From Lysobacterales bacterium (GTDB lineage: Bacteria; Pseudomonadota; Gammaproteobacteria; Xanthomonadales; SZUA-38), in assembly GCA_030065125.1 (NCBI GenBank), contig JASJDM010000011.1:1-64000 (forward strand): a DNA stretch of 64,000 nt. Direction: 5' to 3'. Below the pieces are notes generated by a model that saw only the letters and a program-made list of their open reading frames with translations, had not been told where the DNA came from and searched no databases. Shown piece after piece: positions 41,730 through 50,876 of this stretch (position 1 is its first letter; each line of letters opens with the position of its first letter). Position numbers and translations under genes: made by a program.

Positions 41730-41973
41730 GAGCGGCTCTTGGCGGTGATTTCAGCTTCATCACGATATGCGATGCTGCAGGTCGATCACAGGGCGCGGTA
41801 CGTGTGCATGCGGATGGCACAATTCGGCCAGCGGCTCGCGTCGAAGGACAATCAGAAAAGCCCCGCCGCCATAAGCGGCCCCGATCGTACATGACACTTG
41901 TTTACAACAGAGAAGCAAAAACTTCTATACGATCTATTGAATTTATCAGCAGTACCCGAAGGAAGGGAATTCA
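41730..41973. other. Intergenic region with repeat and possible promoter
   Basis: It holds the second-type repeat copy 2 (41760-41812), a short GC hairpin (GCCGC/GCGGC, 41865-41879) and AT-richer DNA with TTTACA (41901-41906) and TCTATA (41924-41929) 17 bases apart. The latter could be a weak promoter for the lipoprotein at 41974. Confidence 0.4.
41760..41812 (+). repeat. Dispersed repeat, second type, copy 2
   Basis: Gap-free match to 34369-34421 with about eight differences in 53 bases. It is located between the SnoaL-like gene and a lipoprotein gene. Confidence 0.6.
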
Positions 41974-42366
41974 ATGGGTCGCAATACGATGGTTTTTTTG
42001 GTGATGGTGGTGCTCTGCGGTTGCAGCAATGGGTCAGGCAACAACCAGATTCCCCGGGACGTTGCGCTGGAACTCAACCAGCTTCAATCCTTGTACCAGG
42101 AGGCCCGGCGGGCCCGGGTCAGGGAGTTCGGTGTGCACACAAATCTCATGGCAAAGATGGAGCAGCGGCGAGCGCTGCTGGCGGATGCTCGTGTTAAGGC
42201 TGCAGACCTGATGCGCAGGTACCCGAGGATTCAGTCTGTGGTCAGGTACCGGATGCTTTCGGAGCAACTGGAATCGGAGTCCACACGCGTTGACCAGTGG
42301 ATCTCGCGCCTGCAGGAGTCACACCTGGCGAGACAACACTCTGCCGAGGATGGCTCATCCAGCTAG
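41974..42366 (+). CDS. Small coiled-coil lipoprotein
   Basis: 130 residues. A short signal peptide ends in a lipobox VVLCGCSNG, so the mature protein is probably anchored by Cys16 or nearby. The rest is charged and helical with heptad-like spacing (VALELNQLQSLYQEARRARV, MEQRRALLADARVKAADLM), suggesting a coiled coil. No family is recognised. AAGGAAGGGAA upstream of ATG 41974 is a good ribosome-binding site. It converges with the acyl-CoA dehydrogenase gene, 50 bp away. Confidence 0.75.
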   Translation: MGRNTMVFLVMVVLCGCSNGSGNNQIPRDVALELNQLQSLYQEARRARVREFGVHTNLMAKMEQRRALLADARVKAADLMRRYPRIQSVVRYRMLSEQLESESTRVDQWISRLQESHLARQHSAEDGSSS

Positions 42367-42416
42367 GGTTCATGCCTGCCGTGAATCCGATTTTTCTGGC
42401 CTGATTCTGACGCCGA

Positions 42417-44159
42417 TCACGCGACATCTGCGACGGAGTCGCGTGCCTCGGCCTCCGGCTCTTCGTTCATCTCGTAAGTGCCGTGCAGCACCGAAACGTG
42501 CTCATTCCATACCCTGTCGAAGCGCGCGTTGTCGACGACCGGTCGCTTGATCATTCTGCGCAGGAGCAGCTGCTGGCGTTTGGTCGTGACCGATTTTCCA
42601 TAAAGCTGCAGCGCATAGCGTGAAAAGTCGCGCACCATGACATCGAATATCTGGTCGAGCAACTCGTCACCGATGGCGTGGACCCTGGCGTTTTCAATAA
42701 TCAGCTGGCCGTATACCACCAGCGTAAACAGTTCACCGAGATTGAGCAGGAAATCGATGTCTTTGCCCTGATCCTTCGACGGCCGCGCCACCGCCAGCAG
42801 AATCTTCAGGATTCGGATCTGTTTCCTGAAGACTTTGACGTTGGGAAGGCTGACGCCGGCGTAGGTCTCGCGATAATCGTGAAACTGGATCTTGCCCAGC
42901 CCTTTTGTGGGACCCTGGTTGAACAGGAAATCGTCGTTGACGGGCTCATCGCGCTGACCCACCACGGGGAACTCGCCCGGCTTGAAGAAATAGTTGCCCA
43001 TGAACTTGATAATCAGGGCCATGTTTACATGCACGGTGCCTTCGAGTTTGGGTAGCGCACGAATATCGCGAGCGGCCATCTCGAAGTACATGTCCTTCTC
43101 AAATCCCTTGGCCGCAATCACGTCCCACAGGTGATTGATCACTTCTTCGCCCTGGGTCGTCACCTTCATCTTCACCATCGGGTTGTACAGCAGGTAGCGG
43201 CGATCTTCCTCAGAGGCCGCGCGCATGTAGTCCGTGGCGCGCAGTGCGAACAGCTTCATCGAGACCAGGCGGACATAAGCGTCAACAAAAAGCTGCCTTA
43301 TGTGCGGAAAGTCAGTGACCACGGAGTCGAACAGACGACGCTGGCTGGCGTGATCGATGGCCTCGTAAAACGCATGGGTGCAGATGCCAATGGACGCCCA
43401 GCCCAGATTGAACTTGCAAAAGTTGATGGTGTTGAGCGATGCGTCCCAGGCCTCGCGGCCGCGTGACAGAATTTGCGCATCGGTAATCGGGTAGTCGTGC
43501 AGCGCATACTCGGCGACGTAATTTTGCGAGTTGCAGACGTTTTTGATGCATTCGTACTTGTCGTGCTTCGGATCGACGACAAAAAATACATAGTCGTCCG
43601 TGCCGTCAATCCTGCCAAAGGTCGAGACCAGGCCAGCCGCGTTGCCGTTGCCGATGTAATACTTGCTGCCCCGGGCGAGATAATTACCGTCGGGCTGCGG
43701 CACCAGCGTCATTTCCGATGAGTAGATGTCGGCGCCGTGCTCTTTTTCCGACAGCCCGAAGGCAAAGATATTTCCCTGTTTCAGCAGTTGCGCTGTCTCG
43801 GTCTTGACCGCCTCGTTGGTCGAGATCCAGATCGGCCCGAGGCCCAGCATGCTGACCTGCCATGTATACCAGTAGGCCAGCCCGTAGAAACCGAGGATTT
43901 CGTTGAGCTCGCAAATTCGATGGCTGTCCCAGCGATGGCCGTCGGCCCCGTCCGCATAGGCCGGCGGAGTCAGCAGCCTGGCAAAAACCTGCTCGCGGCC
44001 AACAAAGTCCAGGAAATCGGCATACCAGACACGCTCGTGGTCGTCTTCCTTGATGCGGCGCCTGCCCTTTCTCTCGAAGAACTCAATCGTCTTGCGCATG
44101 ATCCGCTCAGAGGCATCGTCCTGACAGCGTGGCTGGTAGTTTTTTGGATTCAATAACAT
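42417..44159 (-). CDS. Acyl-CoA dehydrogenase/oxidase family flavoprotein
   Basis: 580 residues, longer than typical ACADs (~380-400) and closer to acyl-CoA oxidase-like proteins. Recognisable parts are the N-terminal helical domain, the middle-domain FAD/substrate motif FGLSEKEHGADIYSSEM with YLARGSKYYIGNGNAAGL, and a helical C-terminal domain (EEVINHLWDVIAAKGFEKD, ARDIRALPKLEGTVHVNMAL). It would oxidise acyl-CoA thioesters with FAD. The electron acceptor and catalytic Glu cannot be fixed by eye. It lies upstream on the minus strand of no obvious beta-oxidation partner, so its pathway is unclear. Confidence 0.85.
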   Translation of the reverse strand: MLLNPKNYQPRCQDDASERIMRKTIEFFERKGRRRIKEDDHERVWYADFLDFVGREQVFARLLTPPAYADGADGHRWDSHRICELNEILGFYGLAYWYTWQVSMLGLGPIWISTNEAVKTETAQLLKQGNIFAFGLSEKEHGADIYSSEMTLVPQPDGNYLARGSKYYIGNGNAAGLVSTFGRIDGTDDYVFFVVDPKHDKYECIKNVCNSQNYVAEYALHDYPITDAQILSRGREAWDASLNTINFCKFNLGWASIGICTHAFYEAIDHASQRRLFDSVVTDFPHIRQLFVDAYVRLVSMKLFALRATDYMRAASEEDRRYLLYNPMVKMKVTTQGEEVINHLWDVIAAKGFEKDMYFEMAARDIRALPKLEGTVHVNMALIIKFMGNYFFKPGEFPVVGQRDEPVNDDFLFNQGPTKGLGKIQFHDYRETYAGVSLPNVKVFRKQIRILKILLAVARPSKDQGKDIDFLLNLGELFTLVVYGQLIIENARVHAIGDELLDQIFDVMVRDFSRYALQLYGKSVTTKRQQLLLRRMIKRPVVDNARFDRVWNEHVSVLHGTYEMNEEPEAEARDSVADVA

Positions 44160-44280
44160 GGCAGACTCCGAGAAAGGGGGCCGGATTCAGTTTTCACCGT
44201 ATATTTTAGGCCTTCCACGCTTTCCAGTGGAGCCGAACGACCGGAGAGCGGGCGGCACCGGGCGGCGCACCATAGCAGCC

Positions 44281-45381
44281 TTAAAGTTTAAATCGGCGGG
44301 CCACCCAGACTCGCAGCAGGGCATCAGTCGCCGCGGCGTCGGCTTCGGTGTGACCGCCGCCAATCGAAAACTTTTCCCGGTCACTGACCACCCAGACCAG
44401 CACGCCGTCAAAAAACAGCTCCTCGATTTCGGCCAGGGGAAACCGCCTGCCCCAGCCCAGAGGTCCCAGGAACTTGCGGATGCGCAGGTCATCGCCGGAT
44501 ACGGTGACCCGGGTTTTCACCACGAAGTCGAATGACAGGGCCACCAGGGTGGCAACGGGGACCGTCCCGGCCGCCAACCGATATACCACCGGTGTAGCGC
44601 TGTCCAGAACCACCGGCACCGTGTACCAGAACATCACGGCGAGCAACCCCAGGATCAGCGCCAGGCCGGGCCAATGGGGAATGAAGCGGGGCCTGTCCAG
44701 GAGCATTTCATCCCAGTGTAAACCACGTGTCAGACTCAGACGAGTGCCGGGTGGCGGCAGCGGTTCGGGGGGAATTCCATGCTCCCGGATCCTCGCGGCA
44801 ACGGGTTTGTCCAGTTCTTCGATTTGACGCAGGTCCGGCGGCTCCACCAGGCGATTGAGCATAGGCAACTGGAGGGTACGGGCGCAGCGCTCGGCGAATC
44901 GACGGGCGGCCAGGGCATTTGAAAACTTGTCGATCACCGGGCCACCACGTCCGGTCAGGCGCACGCGAAAACTCCGACGGGTGCGCTCCCCCACGCCTTC
45001 ACCGCTGCTGGTGCGTTCGATGCCCAGGGAGATCTTTCGTCCCCTGCCGAGCTTGTGTCGTTTCCTCCACATCGGAACACCCAGGCCCCACCAGGCCTCC
45101 AGGCGATCGCGGGCCCGATCGAGGACAACCCCCTGGCGGCCGAAGATGCAGTAAATCCCAAACAGCAGCGGGGGCGTTCCCATCACCAGGATGGCCGTCT
45201 TGAGCCACCACGGTGCAGCGTTGCCGTCGCCGTCGGTCACGCTGCCCGTCAGTGTCGGCCATACCAGGGCAGCGCCGATCAAGAGCAAAGGCACGCCGAT
45301 GAGTTTGACAATCAAGGGCGTGGTTCGGGAAACCGACGGGCGAGTGCCGGTTCGAAATTGATTTCCTGGCAGGTGCGGCAT
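44281..45381 (-). CDS. Integral membrane protein of unknown function
   Basis: 366 residues. Two membrane spans occur near the N-terminus (PLIVKLIGVPLLLIGAALVW and LKTAILVMGTPPLLFGIYCIF) and two more around 225-275 (ALILGLLAVMFWYTVPVVL, VATLVALSFDFVV). A cytoplasmic domain (VVLDRARDRLEAWWGLG, RGRKISLG) and a C-terminal PH-like segment (VTVSGDDLRIRKFLGPLGWGRRFPLAEIEEL) resemble membrane proteins that carry bPH-type repeats. ATG 45381 has GGAG 7 nt upstream and is preferred to 45420. It is divergent from the CadC-like regulator at 45596. Confidence 0.7.
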   Translation of the reverse strand: MPHLPGNQFRTGTRPSVSRTTPLIVKLIGVPLLLIGAALVWPTLTGSVTDGDGNAAPWWLKTAILVMGTPPLLFGIYCIFGRQGVVLDRARDRLEAWWGLGVPMWRKRHKLGRGRKISLGIERTSSGEGVGERTRRSFRVRLTGRGGPVIDKFSNALAARRFAERCARTLQLPMLNRLVEPPDLRQIEELDKPVAARIREHGIPPEPLPPPGTRLSLTRGLHWDEMLLDRPRFIPHWPGLALILGLLAVMFWYTVPVVLDSATPVVYRLAAGTVPVATLVALSFDFVVKTRVTVSGDDLRIRKFLGPLGWGRRFPLAEIEELFFDGVLVWVVSDREKFSIGGGHTEADAAATDALLRVWVARRFKL

Positions 45382-45595
45382 GGATATTCTCCGGGCTATG
45401 TGCTGCAAACGACGGCACACGGCAAAAGCGCACAGGACTGGCGGTGGGCGCGACTGCGAGCTCTGGGGAAGCGGCTCACCGTGGGTCAGCCTGCATCGCG
45501 AGGCAGGTCAGCTTGGTCCGATCCCTGGATTCCCGCTATTCTTTTTCTTAATGAAGATCGATTGGCCCGGAAGGCGGTCGGTGACGAGGGGAGAA

Positions 45596-48184
45596 ATGCG
45601 GTATCGCTTTGTCGACTTTTTACTCGACACCAGGTCTCAGGAGCTGCTGGGGCCCGGGGGACTGATTGCGCTGCGTCCGCAGGCCTATGACGTTCTCCTG
45701 AGGTTGCTGCAGGCCGCTCCGGAGGTCGTGTCCAAGGATGAGTTGCTGGACAGCGTGTGGGGCCACCGGGCGATTTCCGACAGTGCGCTCGCTCAGGTGA
45801 TCAAGGAACTTCGCGCCGCGCTGGGAGAATCGGCCGAAGACCCCCGAATCATCGTGACCCGGCATCGACGCGGCTATCAGATTGCCGCGGCGATTGAGCA
45901 GATCGATCCCGAAGAGTTTGCGCCCCCCCTGGGAGATCCACCGGCCCTGGGCAACAAAAAAGCCCGTGACATCGCGTGGATGCCTCTCGCTGCCGGAGTG
46001 CTCGCCGTTGCGGCAGCAGCGGCATGGTTTGGATGGCCGCGCGGCCCAGCGGGCACGCCAACCCTCGATAATGGCTGGCCCATCAACCCTGTCGCCAAAG
46101 AACGCACGGAACTTGCCATGGACGCGGTGCGGCGCTACGCCCTTGACGACGCCCTGCCCGCCCTGAAACGCGCCAGGGAGCTGCAGTCCACGCCGCGTCT
46201 GGACCTGACCCAGGCCATGGTGCATACCATTCGCGGCGAGCGCAGTCTCGCCGAAGCGGCCATTGCCGGAGTGCGGGCGCGGTTGCCCGAGCTGAGCCGA
46301 ACCGAACAGATCCTGCTGGAGGCCGCCGAACACCGCCTGGCGGGGCGCGATCACCTGGCGCTGGATCGGTATCACGTGCTGTCGGAGATGTTCCCGCAGG
46401 ATGTCGACTTTGCCATGGCGTTGTTTGGGCTCCAGCGGCGGCTGGGTGCCCAGCGCTGGGATGGGGCGGAAGCGACTTACGGGCGCCTGAGCGACTCCAA
46501 TCGGGTGCCCGCGCCGCGTCAGCTGTTGCTGTCCGCGCAGCTGGCCGGCGTACAGCGCAACTTTGAACAGCAGGTGAGCCAGGCCAGAGCCGTCATGCTG
46601 ACCTGCGAGTCGGAATGCCCGGCGCTTGCCGCCCTGGCCCGATATGAGCTGGGACTTGGGCTGCGCCATCTGGGCCAGATCGAAGACGCCATAGTCGAGT
46701 TCGGCCGGGCCGGCACCGCGCTGGAGAGAATGGGTTTGCTGCGCCCCGCCTCCCACGCGTGGCGGTGGCAGGCCACCCTGTCCATCCGTAGCGGCGATCT
46801 CGACGCAGCGGAAGCCGGAATCGAGTCCCTGGATCAGCGTCTGCAGGCGCTGGGCGATCCTTACCTGCGGGCCGAGCTGAAAAGACTTCGCGGCCACATC
46901 GCGAGTCAACGTGGCGCCGAAGAGCAAGCTTTGAACTATTTCTCGGCAGCGGCCACGGAGTTTGCGCGCCAACGTAACGACCGCGAGCTGGCGTCGACGC
47001 TGATGTCCCAAGCGGGACCGCTGCGCCGCCTGTCCAGGGCGGACGACGCGCGCGAGGTGTTGCAGCGCGCCCTGGCGCTTGCCGACCAATCCCATAACGA
47101 AGTAATCCGCGGGCAGATTCTCGGCAGCCTGGCGAGCCTGTATACCGACGAAAGCCGCTACGACGAGGCGATCAAATACGGCGAGCAGGCGCTGTCAGAG
47201 TTCAGACGGCTTCGCAGTCGCAACTCGGAGGGCATTGCGCTGATCAATCTGGCGATTACGCACTCACAAAAAGGGGACGTTGCCGCCCAGAAAGAACACA
47301 CCGAGCAGGCGCTTGAGATTTTCCATGAACTCAACCGCAAGCCGCTGATCGCGCTTTCATCGATGATGCTGGCCTTCATTGCCATGACCAACGGTGACCT
47401 GGACCTGGCGGAATTCCACGGCAAGGAAGCAGAGCAGGCTTATCGAGTACTGGAAAACCACAACCGCGGCACGATGGCGACCATACTGCGCGCCCGGATC
47501 CGCCTGTACCGGGCCGACCTGGCCGGAGCCGTGGAAATGCTGAGGCAGACCCAGCCGACGGAAACGCTGAGTGATGAATCCGCCGCGGCCGTGCTCACCA
47601 TGCAGGGCACGCTGGCACGATATGGCGCGGACTGGGCCACAGCTCGCAGCCGTTTCGAGCAGGCCCTTGAGGCCCGCACCCGCCGCGATGATCTTGGCCT
47701 GATGCGTGCTTCGCGACTCGATCTCGCGCGCCTCGATATCGACGAAGGCCGTTACGCCGGCGCAGAACAGATCGCGCGGCAGGCCGCCACGGAAGCCCGG
47801 GGCGATGGCGCCGATGCCAGCGAGCGCGACGCCCGGCTGATACTGGCGGCCGCCCTGATCGGCCAGGGGCGGAACGATCGAGCCGTTGGGGAGCTCGACA
47901 CGGTCAGCGAACTCCTGGCAAAGGCCCCATCGTTTGTCCATGGTCTGGAGGCGGCGGTTCTCAAAGCCCGAGCCGATACGTCCCCCGATGACAGCGCGGA
48001 GCGGCTGGACTGGGTTTTGGCCCAGGCCGCACCTCGCGGCTACCGGCTTTTCGAACTGGAAGCTCGCGGATTCAAGCTGCGCGACGGCCCGATCGAGCAG
48101 CAACTGGCCTGGGAATCCGAGGTTAGAGAGTCAGGCCTGGCCTATCTGCTGGGACCCAGCCTGGTGCTGGGCGGCGACCGGTGA
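45596..48184 (+). CDS. CadC-like membrane transcription factor with TPR sensor domain
   Basis: 862 residues. The N-terminal OmpR-type winged helix (MRYRFVDFLLDTRSQELL ... SKDELLDSVWG ... SALAQVIKELRAALGE ... TRHRRGYQIAA) lacks a receiver domain. One membrane span (WMPLAAGVLAVAAAAAWFGW) follows at ~134-153. The rest is a long periplasmic array of TPR-like helices (e.g. YTDESRYDEAIKYGEQALSEF), indicating a one-component sensor that binds DNA directly from the membrane. The frame is open from 45380, but ATG 45596 with AGGGG about 4 nt upstream fits the domain start. It precedes two secreted beta-propeller genes that it may control. Confidence 0.88.
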   Translation: MRYRFVDFLLDTRSQELLGPGGLIALRPQAYDVLLRLLQAAPEVVSKDELLDSVWGHRAISDSALAQVIKELRAALGESAEDPRIIVTRHRRGYQIAAAIEQIDPEEFAPPLGDPPALGNKKARDIAWMPLAAGVLAVAAAAAWFGWPRGPAGTPTLDNGWPINPVAKERTELAMDAVRRYALDDALPALKRARELQSTPRLDLTQAMVHTIRGERSLAEAAIAGVRARLPELSRTEQILLEAAEHRLAGRDHLALDRYHVLSEMFPQDVDFAMALFGLQRRLGAQRWDGAEATYGRLSDSNRVPAPRQLLLSAQLAGVQRNFEQQVSQARAVMLTCESECPALAALARYELGLGLRHLGQIEDAIVEFGRAGTALERMGLLRPASHAWRWQATLSIRSGDLDAAEAGIESLDQRLQALGDPYLRAELKRLRGHIASQRGAEEQALNYFSAAATEFARQRNDRELASTLMSQAGPLRRLSRADDAREVLQRALALADQSHNEVIRGQILGSLASLYTDESRYDEAIKYGEQALSEFRRLRSRNSEGIALINLAITHSQKGDVAAQKEHTEQALEIFHELNRKPLIALSSMMLAFIAMTNGDLDLAEFHGKEAEQAYRVLENHNRGTMATILRARIRLYRADLAGAVEMLRQTQPTETLSDESAAAVLTMQGTLARYGADWATARSRFEQALEARTRRDDLGLMRASRLDLARLDIDEGRYAGAEQIARQAATEARGDGADASERDARLILAAALIGQGRNDRAVGELDTVSELLAKAPSFVHGLEAAVLKARADTSPDDSAERLDWVLAQAAPRGYRLFELEARGFKLRDGPIEQQLAWESEVRESGLAYLLGPSLVLGGDR

Positions 48185-48332
48185 TCTCATAAAAAAATAC
48201 TGAAAAACCAATGAGATAAAGCCTTTTTCATGGCAATTTCAAGGAATTGTCAGGCAAGTTTCAATCCTTTCTCAAGACTCCGTTCAGACCTTCAACAATC
48301 CTCAGGGTCAGTTCCAGGCGGAGGCAACAACG

Positions 48333-50876
48333 ATGTATTCAACGACCGTTCCGCGGTGGCTGGCGGCCATCCTGGTGGTGTGGAGCTGCTGCTCGGCACA
48401 GGAAATTTCACTGATATCAGCGCCCGACGATCCACTGGTCCTCGGCACCCAGGGTAACTCGGATGCCAACGGATGCGCGCTGAGCGCTCAGGGGCGCTAT
48501 GTCGCTTTCACCTCCGAAGGCTCAAACCTGGTGCCCGGTGACAGCAACGGCCTGCGCGATGTTTTCGTACACGACCGGCTGACAGGTGTTACCCGCCGCG
48601 TGAACCATTTCGCCGACGGCAGTGAGCCGGTGTGGGGCAGCGCGTTCAGCGACCTTGCCATGAGCAGCGATGTTCCGGTTTTGGTGTTCGCTACCCGTGA
48701 TGATCTTCTGCAGGGCGGCGAGCATGGGTCACGGGTGCTCTACTGGCTGAATTGGGATTCCGGCGAGCTTAAGCTCGTGACCCGTCTCGCCGACGGCTCG
48801 CCCGGCAACCTTTCCAGCATGGACGGTGTGAGCGTGTCGGCCGACGGCCGTTACGTTCTGTTCGACAGTGCCGACAGCGGTTTCGTGGCCGGCGATACCG
48901 ACGGGGCGGCTGACGTCTTTCGGTTCGACGCCGACACCGGGCTGATCGAGCTGGTGTCCACCGACGCCAGCGGCGCACACACGGTGTTTCCCGTGGATGG
49001 CTGGGACCTCTCGGACGACGGCAGTCACGCGCTCCTCACTACCGCCGCGGCCTGGACCGCTGGTGACAACAACAACATGACCGATGTTTTTATCAAGGAC
49101 ATCGCCACCGGCGCGGTGACGCGTGTTTCGGTGGACAGCAATGGCGTTGAAGGATTCTTGAGCAGCTCAGCCTGCGCGCTTTCGGGCAATGCAGAAAAAG
49201 CGCTGTTCCAAACCGGGAATTCGACGATTGTGCCCGGCGACAGCAACTTCCTTGCTGATCTGTTCCTGCACAATCTCACCTCCGGGGACACCATGCTGGC
49301 CAACACCGGCAGCATGGGCGAACTGAGCGATGGCGAGACCGAATGCGGCTTTTTAGGAAACAGCGGCACATCGGTCGCTTTTTCCAGTGCCGCCGACAGC
49401 CTCGCCCAGTCGCTTAATGGGTCGCTCAATGGTCTGCTCAACGCCTATCTGAAAGACCTGCAGACCGGTGAATTACTGCTGCTTGCCCAGGCCAGCGAGC
49501 CGCTGGTGGTAAGCGCAACGAGCGCTGACACCAGCATGGTCTGCCTGACCAGCGACGCGCCCGATGTGGTGGCAGACGATACGAATGCTGCCAACGACGT
49601 TTTTGTGGTCGAGCCCGGCATGATGGCCGAACGCGTCAGCGTGGCGAGTGCCCCGGTACCGCTCTCGACCGACCTCGCTGCCAGCTACGCGCCGGCAGTG
49701 AGCGCTGACGGGTCTCTTATTGTCTTCGTGTCCCAGGGCCGCTTTATCGACGCCGACGCGGGTTATTCCATCTCCGAGCCTCCTTCCTCGCTGACCCAGG
49801 TCTATCTGCATGACCGCGGCGACAACGTGCTGTTGTCGCGCGGCTTGAGCGGGGAACCCGGCCAGGGCCGCAGCGATGAGCCTGCTATCAGCCCGAACGG
49901 TCGCTACGTTGCGTTCCGCTCCCGGGCCACGGATCTGGTGAGCGGCGTCAATTCCAGTACCTCGAAGATCTACCGCGTGGACCTGGACTCAATGGAGATC
50001 GTACTGGTCAGCGAAGGTGTCGACGGCACGGGCGTTGAGGGCCACTTTCCCTCGGTGGCCAACGACGGATCGGTGGCCTATGTATCCGATGAAGCCAACC
50101 TGCCTGCACCGGCCAAATTGGGGTCAGCCAAAGGGCTGGCCAACGGGGTTGACCAGGTCTACCACTGGCGCGGCCCGCAGCAGGTTGAGCTGGTATCGGT
50201 GACCAGCGCGGGCGAACTCGGCAGCGGACGCAGTAAGCGACCGCACCTGTCCGGCGACGGCCGTTACGTGGTTTTTCTTTCCGATGAAGACAATCTTGTC
50301 GATCCGCCGCACTCGGCCCAGGAAGCGGTATTCCTTCGCGATCTGCTGCCGGGCACAACCACGCTCGTATCGAACCCCATGGCCCGGGCAGACGCCAATC
50401 GTGCCCAGGTCTCCACGGGCGGCACCTATGTGGTGTTCGATCAGCTGATCGGAGTCGAGCGCTATGTCTTCCTGTATGACCGGCTGGCCGACACCACGAT
50501 CGAGATTACCGGCCCGGGTGGGACCACCTCGTTCGATCAAGCCTACGAACCGGTGCTGTCTAACAATGGACTCCACGTGGTCTTCAAAATGCTGGGGGGA
50601 GGCGAGAACGATCTGGTTCGCTATGACGTCACAGGCCAGCAGGCCCAGGTGCTGGAGCTGCCCGACGGCTTCCACCACGGCCCGGTCTTTCCGCACCGGT
50701 TCACCATTGACGACACCGGCACCCAGGTGGTTGTTGATACCGGCTTTGCGCTGGTTCCCGAAGACACCAACCGGGCATTTACCGACGTCTATCGTTACCA
50801 ATTGGAACCTGTCACAGCGTCCGGGTCCGGACTGCCCTTCGCCGACGGGTTCGAACAACCGGTGACGCCGCGATGA
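48333..50876 (+). CDS. Secreted PD40/TolB-like beta-propeller protein 1
   Basis: 847 residues. A signal peptide (RWLAAILVVWSCCSAQ) is followed by a QEISLISAPDDPLVLGTQGN opening shared with the next gene. Many PD40/WD40-like blades contain S-x-D-G-R-Y-V-x-F-x-S, N-L-V-x-G-D-x-N and DVFxxD motifs. The C-terminus is SGLPFADGFEQPVTPR, with the tail motif. Likely an extracytoplasmic scaffold or binding propeller; ligand unknown. GGAGG stands upstream of ATG 48333. The stop overlaps the next ATG by 4 nt (ATGA). Confidence 0.85.
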   Translation: MYSTTVPRWLAAILVVWSCCSAQEISLISAPDDPLVLGTQGNSDANGCALSAQGRYVAFTSEGSNLVPGDSNGLRDVFVHDRLTGVTRRVNHFADGSEPVWGSAFSDLAMSSDVPVLVFATRDDLLQGGEHGSRVLYWLNWDSGELKLVTRLADGSPGNLSSMDGVSVSADGRYVLFDSADSGFVAGDTDGAADVFRFDADTGLIELVSTDASGAHTVFPVDGWDLSDDGSHALLTTAAAWTAGDNNNMTDVFIKDIATGAVTRVSVDSNGVEGFLSSSACALSGNAEKALFQTGNSTIVPGDSNFLADLFLHNLTSGDTMLANTGSMGELSDGETECGFLGNSGTSVAFSSAADSLAQSLNGSLNGLLNAYLKDLQTGELLLLAQASEPLVVSATSADTSMVCLTSDAPDVVADDTNAANDVFVVEPGMMAERVSVASAPVPLSTDLAASYAPAVSADGSLIVFVSQGRFIDADAGYSISEPPSSLTQVYLHDRGDNVLLSRGLSGEPGQGRSDEPAISPNGRYVAFRSRATDLVSGVNSSTSKIYRVDLDSMEIVLVSEGVDGTGVEGHFPSVANDGSVAYVSDEANLPAPAKLGSAKGLANGVDQVYHWRGPQQVELVSVTSAGELGSGRSKRPHLSGDGRYVVFLSDEDNLVDPPHSAQEAVFLRDLLPGTTTLVSNPMARADANRAQVSTGGTYVVFDQLIGVERYVFLYDRLADTTIEITGPGGTTSFDQAYEPVLSNNGLHVVFKMLGGGENDLVRYDVTGQQAQVLELPDGFHHGPVFPHRFTIDDTGTQVVVDTGFALVPEDTNRAFTDVYRYQLEPVTASGSGLPFADGFEQPVTPR

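Noticed and set aside
45620..47095. 491-residue minus-strand ORF opposite the CadC-like/TPR gene
   Set aside because: The + strand has clear winged-helix, membrane and TPR features; the antisense is a GC-rich shadow.
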